Shown here: positions 14,563 to 17,774 of the stretch, piece after piece
How positions within the stretch are numbered: position 1 is the stretch's first letter
How the letters are laid out: every line of letters begins with the position of its first letter
DNA from: an uncultured bacterium
Lineage (GTDB): Bacteria; Bacteroidota; Bacteroidia; Bacteroidales; Marinifilaceae
DNA: 17,774 nt
Direction of reading: 5' to 3'
NCBI GenBank assembly: GCA_905216195.1
Contig: CAJMSX010000062.1
Location: forward strand, 1 to 17,774
Program-made: the position numbers and the translations under genes
The notes under the pieces: model-generated
Databases searched by the model: none
What the model was told of the DNA's origin: nothing
The model's input: only the letters and a program-made list of their open reading frames with translations

Positions 14563-15882
14563 TCAGTGTTCGTGGCTATGTCCGTGGGGAATACTGCCGG
14601 AAGCAGAAGCCATTTTAACCTGATAAGCTCCCCGGGTTACGACTTTATCGCCGGGTTGCAGACCTTTTAATATTTGTACTTCCTTTCCGTTATTTCCTCC
14701 TATGGACACTTCTTGTTTACGGTAGCCTTCCTCGTCCACCTGGACATATACATAGAAAGTACCTAATTCGTTGGTAAGAGCCGACACGGGCAGTACCAGT
14801 GCGTTTTCCACCGGAGAAGAAATCAGATAGGCTTCGACGAAGGAACCCGGTATCACTTCTCCTTTGTTATCGAATTCAAAGGAAACCGGCACGTAAAAGG
14901 TATTATTTGCCGAGGCTTTCCCGAAAGAAAGCAGCTTTCCGTTCAGTTCGGAAATGACGTAGGTTTTGTTGTCATACGGCGTTTTGAAGTTGGCGCTCCG
15001 GATGCTTTTTAAAGCGGAATAATGTTTTTCGGAAACTTCGGCACGCAACACCAGCCGTTTGTTTTGAGAAACCGTAGCCAGAGGCTGTCCCACCGTAATG
15101 TATTCCCCTTCTTTTACCAGAATGTTTTTCAGGTAACCGTTGATGGGAGAACTCACTCCTACACCGTTCGATGTCCGGTTAACCGAGACTGCTTCGTAAG
15201 CTATTTTTGCATTTTCATAGCCCAGTTGGATGGATTCGAATTCCCGTTGGGAAATAATCCGGTCTTTGATCAGAGTCTCCGCCCGTAAATATTCAGCCCG
15301 GGCTTTCTCGTAAGCCGCCTTTACTTTCGAGTAATGGTCTCCTTCCGCCAGGTTGCGGGAGGTTATATTGAAAAGATGTTCTCCTTTCCGGACCTGCATG
15401 CCTTCTGCGGTTTTGCTGTTGCTGTACGTCACGACACCGTTACTGGTGGCTACGATAACGGATTCGTCACCCGGTGCGGGCATGATTTGTCCGGTGGTTT
15501 TAATAACCCGGTTGAAGGTGGCAGGAAGGATTTCTTTTACTTCAAAATCAGTTTTGGCAGCCTGAGCTTTGGTAAAAGTGATTTCATCGCTGTGTTTGGC
15601 ACCGGTTTCTTCCTGGCTGTGTCCTTCCTGGTTATGATCATGTCCTTCATGGTTGTGATCGTGTCCTTCATGGTTATGATCATGTCCTTCATGGTTGTGA
15701 TCGTGTCCTTCATGGTTATGATCATGTCCTTCATGGTCGTGGTCGTGTCCTTCATGACTGTGGTCGTGAGTCGTTTCTGACTCATGGGTATGTGAATGTT
15801 GTCCGCCGGTCGTTTGGTTTTTACAACCGAAGAGTACATAGGCGGATATCAGAAGTAAAAATAAAATATTTTTCATGTTCAT
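14563..15882 (-). CDS. Periplasmic adaptor lipoprotein of the metal efflux system, His-rich
   Basis: Membrane-fusion protein (CusB/CzcB, HlyD family) linking pump and channel. From ATG 15882 it has 439 residues. The signal peptide ends in the lipobox LFGC, so it is a lipoprotein. Residues about 27-92 are His-rich, with units of GHDHNHE repeated about seven times, which should bind several metal ions. The HlyD core follows: barrel-sandwich halves around EGMQVRKGEHLF and NILVKEGEYITVGQPL, an alpha-hairpin between them (YEKARAEYLRAETLIKDRIISQREFE), a beta-barrel, and a membrane-proximal domain. The C-terminus is again His-rich (PHGHSHEH). The poly-His character favours Zn, Ni or Co over Cu. ATG 15876 is an equally possible start. 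Confidence 0.92.
   Translation of the reverse strand: MNMKNILFLLLISAYVLFGCKNQTTGGQHSHTHESETTHDHSHEGHDHDHEGHDHNHEGHDHNHEGHDHNHEGHDHNHEGHDHNQEGHSQEETGAKHSDEITFTKAQAAKTDFEVKEILPATFNRVIKTTGQIMPAPGDESVIVATSNGVVTYSNSKTAEGMQVRKGEHLFNITSRNLAEGDHYSKVKAAYEKARAEYLRAETLIKDRIISQREFESIQLGYENAKIAYEAVSVNRTSNGVGVSSPINGYLKNILVKEGEYITVGQPLATVSQNKRLVLRAEVSEKHYSALKSIRSANFKTPYDNKTYVISELNGKLLSFGKASANNTFYVPVSFEFDNKGEVIPGSFVEAYLISSPVENALVLPVSALTNELGTFYVYVQVDEEGYRKQEVSIGGNNGKEVQILKGLQPGDKVVTRGAYQVKMASASGSIPHGHSHEH
15621..15767 (-). repeat. 21-bp tandem repeat, seven units, encoding the His-rich linker
   Basis: On the plus strand GTCCTTC recurs at 15621, 15642, 15663, 15684, 15705, 15726 and 15747, exactly 21 nt apart. 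The first five units alternate between GTTATGATCAT and GTTGTGATCGT, so the period there is really 42 bp. The alternation changes only His codons CAT/CAC, so the protein unit stays GHDHNHE. Confidence 0.95.
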
Positions 15883-15933
15883 TAAGTAATAAATGCCGTA
15901 AAGCAATGATATTCATATTTGGTATGGATGCAG

Positions 15934-15998
15934 CATTCCCTTCTTCCCTTGGATGGGGGAATGGAGGGATTTCACTTAACAAACGGGAGGGGCTCGGG
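15934..15998. repeat. REP-like palindromic element
   Basis: CATTCCC (15934-15940) pairs with GGGAATG (15957-15963), and the inner segment contains TTCCCTTGGATGGGGGA, which folds further. It continues into GGAGGGATTTC and ACAAACGGGAGGGGC. C/G runs alternating like this recall dispersed palindromic repeats of Bacteroidota genomes; only one full copy is in the window. A weaker relative, CTCTCCCTTGGAGGGA, lies at 1584-1599. It spans the gap before the adaptor gene and the end of the small His-rich gene. Confidence 0.45.
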
Positions 15999-16395
15999 TG
16001 CCTTGATGGGTGGCCGAGATCAGTTGGTGAAATATTTCGTCCCGCGGGTCCGGAAAACGATCCGAACCGGCGTTAAAGGAAAGGATTCCGAGAATATCGG
16101 ATAGGGTATAAAATGAAATGGTAAAATGGTGGTTTTGCCCTCCTTCGCCGTTATCGGTCAGTTGGCGGGATACATTCTTTGCAATTTCTGCCTGAAACAA
16201 ACGGTCGACGCAACCGGCTTTATCGGAATAAGGGCTGTGGTCGTGTGTTGTATTGTCCGCCTGGGCTTCCTGTTGGCAATGGGAAGTATTGAAACAAATG
16301 AAATGACTATGGTGATGATGAGGGAAAACAAGAAAGGCCAACAATATCATGCCGGCAAAATACAGGGATAATATGGAAATTATTTTTTTTCTCAT
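15976..16395 (-). CDS. Small His/Cys-rich membrane or periplasmic protein, first gene of the efflux operon (DUF6769-like)
   Basis: 139 residues. Residues 5-24 form a signal peptide or membrane anchor (IISILSLYFAGMILLAFLVF), followed at once by PHHHHSHFICFNTSHC with H26-H29, C34 and C40, then HDHSPYSDKAGC with C62. These look like metal ligands outside the membrane. I believe it belongs to the small family (DUF6769) often found before CzcA/CusA operons in Bacteroidota; this is from memory. GGAGC 5 bp before ATG 16395 supports the start over a TTG at 16413. The adaptor gene follows after 93 bp. The last residues (RAPPVC) are encoded within a repeat-like element, so the C-terminus may be secondary. 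Possible role: metal sensing or delivery. Confidence 0.72.
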   Translation of the reverse strand: MRKKIISILSLYFAGMILLAFLVFPHHHHSHFICFNTSHCQQEAQADNTTHDHSPYSDKAGCVDRLFQAEIAKNVSRQLTDNGEGGQNHHFTISFYTLSDILGILSFNAGSDRFPDPRDEIFHQLISATHQGTRAPPVC

Positions 16396-16410
16396 TTCTT
16401 GCTCCGGATG

Positions 16411-16441
16411 CAAAAATAATTCTTTAAACTATTTATGCAAA
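16411..16441 (-). promoter_or_regulatory. Promoter of the metal efflux operon
   Basis: On the minus strand TTTG (16441-16438), a 19-nt spacer, then TATTTTTG (16418-16411). Both elements match the Bacteroidota consensus. Transcription would start near 16404, leaving a leader of under 10 nt that includes the GGAGC ribosome-binding site. No operator-like palindrome is seen here. Confidence 0.75.
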
Positions 16442-16459
16442 GGTTTTCGGTAATTTTTG

Positions 16460-16488
16460 AATCACATCTCTGGTGAGACGATGTGATT
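16460..16488. terminator. Hairpin after mgsA
   Basis: AATCACATC (16460-16468) and GATGTGATT (16480-16488) are perfect 9-bp arms around an 11-nt loop. It begins 2 bp after the mgsA stop codon. The strong T run (TTTTATTTTT) follows on the plus strand; on the minus strand, where mgsA is read, only CAAAAATT follows. It may still stabilise the mgsA 3' end. Confidence 0.5.
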
Positions 16489-16490
16489 TT

Positions 16491-16880
16491 TTATTTTTCG
16501 CAAGGCTGATCGAGAAAGCCCCGGATGAGCATTTCGGCCGTGGCGGGATTGGTGGCTATGGGTACGTTGTGGACATCACATACCCGCATCAGCATTTGTA
16601 CATCCGGCTCATGAGGATGTTTTCCCAGGGGGTCGCGGAAAAAAATTACCATCTGCACTTTGTGTTCGGCCACCTGGGCGGCGATTTGCGCATCTCCTCC
16701 GAGAGGACCCGACAACAAGCGTTCGACCTCCAGTCCGGCATCCTGAGCATGTTTGCCTGTCGTACCTGTAGCCACAATTTCAGTACCTACGGACTTCAGG
16801 AAATCCATGTGCTTATTCAGGAAGGCAACCATTTCAGCCTTTTTCCCATCGTGGGCAATAACCGCTAATTTCATAGACAT
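16491..16880 (-). CDS. mgsA: Methylglyoxal synthase, short form
   Basis: Converts dihydroxyacetone phosphate to methylglyoxal and phosphate, a bypass of lower glycolysis used under sugar-phosphate stress. The 129-residue product aligns over the whole MgsA fold: IAHDGKK with H10 (E. coli H19), ATGTTGK phosphate loop, SGPLGGDAQ with catalytic D63 (E. coli D71), FFRDPL, and PHEPDV with H90 (E. coli H98), then PIATNPATAEMLI. It lacks the C-terminal extension of the E. coli enzyme. ATG at 16880 and 16874 are both possible starts. A promoter candidate lies at 16912-16942. Confidence 0.95.
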   Translation of the reverse strand: MSMKLAVIAHDGKKAEMVAFLNKHMDFLKSVGTEIVATGTTGKHAQDAGLEVERLLSGPLGGDAQIAAQVAEHKVQMVIFFRDPLGKHPHEPDVQMLMRVCDVHNVPIATNPATAEMLIRGFLDQPCEK

Positions 16881-16911
16881 AAACTGTTTTAATGAGTTTG
16901 TAATTGTGGGA

Positions 16912-16942
16912 CAAAGTTACGAAAAAAAACGGTATCCGAAAA
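16912..16942 (-). promoter_or_regulatory. Candidate promoter of mgsA
   Basis: On the minus strand TTTT (16942-16939), a 19-nt spacer, then TAACTTTG (16919-16912), which matches TAnnTTTG. The -33 element coincides with the T run of the infB terminator, so the two genes share this short gap. Confidence 0.6.
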
Positions 16943-16967
16943 CAGCCACTGCCGGAGCAGTGGCTGT
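16939..16967 (-). terminator. Terminator of infB
   Basis: On the minus strand ACAGCCACTGC, loop TCCG, GCAGTGGCTGT: perfect 11-bp arms (16967-16957 and 16952-16942) followed by TTTT. The closing C(UCCG)G is a UNCG-type stable tetraloop in the RNA, which supports the minus-strand direction. It lies 39 bp after the infB stop codon. Confidence 0.8.
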
Positions 16968-17006
16968 GGATTTGTTTTTTAATTCAGCAGGGAAACCGAG
17001 GTCCTG

Positions 17007-17774
17007 TTACAAAGTTTTCTTCACTTCGACTTCTTCATAGGCCTCAATCATATCACCTACCCGGAGGTCGTTGTAATTGGAGATATTCAATCCGCATTCA
17101 AAACCTTTGGATACTTCCTTGACATCGTCTTTGAAACGTTTCAGTGAACCGAGTTCTCCGGTGAAGATCACGATACCGTCGCGGATGATGCGGATCTTCG
17201 AAGAACGTACGATTTTACCGTCCCTTACGATACAGCCGGCAATGGTTCCCACTTTCGATATTTTAAAAGTTTCCAATACTTCGACCGTAGCGGTAATTTC
17301 TTCTTTGATTTCCGGGGAAAGCATACCTTCCATAGCCGCTTTAATTTCTTCGATAGCGGTATAGATGATGGAATACAGGCGGATATCGATTTGTTCTTTT
17401 TCGGCTAATTTCCGGGCTCCCATGGAAGGGCGCACCTGAAAGCCTACGATAATCGCATTGGAAGCGGCAGCTAACATAACGTCGCCTTCGGAAATCTGCC
17501 CTACGGCTTTATGGATGACGTTGACCTGAATTTCGTCCGTAGACAATTTGATCAGGGAATCCGAGAGGGCTTCGATGGAGCCGTCTACGTCTCCTTTCAC
17601 AATGATGTTCAGTTCCTGGAAGTTCCCGATGGCAATGCGGCGGCCGATTTCATCCAAGGTAATGTGCTTTTGGGTTCTTAATCCTTGTTCCCGTTGCAAT
17701 TGTTCGCGCTTATTCGCCAAGGTACGGGCTTCTTTTTCATTTCCCATTACATTGAATTTATCTCAGGCCTGAGG
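17007..17774 (-). CDS. infB: Translation initiation factor IF-2, C-terminal part, with an in-frame TGA near the window edge
   Basis: IF-2 brings initiator tRNA to the 30S subunit and promotes subunit joining. The window holds about 255 C-terminal codons, covering the end of domain II, domain III (LNIIVKGDVDGSIEALSDSL, MLAAASNAIIVGFQVRPS), and the C-terminal domain that binds fMet-tRNA (KVGTIAGCIVRDGKIVRSSKIR, GFECGLNISNYNDLRVGDMIEAYE). The G domain lies outside. At 17765-17763 the frame reads TGA in PQA-stop-DKFNVM, where family members have Gly in a conserved AGD sequence. All codons after it are intact up to the stop at 17007. TGA is a normal stop elsewhere in the window, so a base error or a real nonsense mutation are the options. 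An annotation that respects the stop would begin at the ATG at 17747. Confidence 0.9.

Noticed and set aside
15621..15767. Regular 21-bp repeats as a CRISPR array
   Set aside because: The units are contiguous without unique spacers and stay in frame within a conserved gene.
15334..15780. Plus-strand open frame of 148 codons with a repeated Met/Val/Phe-rich pattern
   Set aside because: It is the antisense shadow of the His-rich tandem repeat of the adaptor gene; repeat DNA without stops in one frame keeps the opposite frame open.
17763..17765. TGA in infB as selenocysteine or as a reassigned codon
   Set aside because: IF-2 has Gly here, not Cys or Sec, and TGA ends the ttcA-like, Sel1 and small membrane-protein genes in this window.

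Overview
The window looks like chromosomal DNA from a member of the Bacteroidota, probably Bacteroidales. Several genes are preceded by the -33 TTTG / -7 TAnnTTTG promoter pattern of that phylum, Shine-Dalgarno sites are weak, and exported proteins end their signal peptides in -AQ or carry a lipobox. The gene content is also typical: a periplasmic LacZ-type GH2 enzyme, an M14 peptidase, a short-form methylglyoxal synthase and a CzcA/CusA operon led by a small His-rich protein. I cannot name the genus from sequence alone. No rRNA, tRNA, CRISPR array, transposase or phage gene was seen.

Left part (1-5450): the 5' end of a secreted GH2 beta-galactosidase gene (minus, cut by the window edge); a TtcA-like tRNA thiolase (plus); a secreted M14 zinc carboxypeptidase (minus); then greA and a HIT-family hydrolase in tandem (plus). 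A perfect 14-bp inverted repeat lies between the convergent ttcA-like and M14 genes. The greA leader contains a terminator-like hairpin between promoter and start codon.

Middle part (5460-10136): a four-gene operon (ABC ATPase, six-helix permease, membrane-anchored small protein, YtrA-type GntR regulator). Its promoter is followed at once by a perfect 10+10 bp palindrome, which suggests autoregulation. Next come a hotdog thioesterase, a HAD phosphatase, and a Sel1-repeat gene whose 350-bp upstream region holds two AAACG-N2-CGTTT palindromes and further inverted repeats.

Right part (10145-17774, all minus strand): a metal-efflux operon transcribed as small His-rich protein, periplasmic adaptor lipoprotein, RND pump, TolC-like outer-membrane channel. 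The four would form a tripartite exporter with extra His-rich metal-binding parts. The adaptor carries a seven-unit His-rich tandem repeat. Then follow mgsA and the 3' part of infB. The infB frame contains an in-frame TGA at a conserved glycine codon, ten bases from the window end, inside a 12-nt palindrome; a sequence or assembly error is the likeliest cause.

The most rewarding items are regulatory: the YtrA-type operator, the greA leader, the Sel1 upstream region and the repeat structures in the efflux operon. I saw no clearly new multi-gene system; the nearest candidates are the unrecognised third gene of the ABC operon and the heavily controlled lone Sel1 gene.
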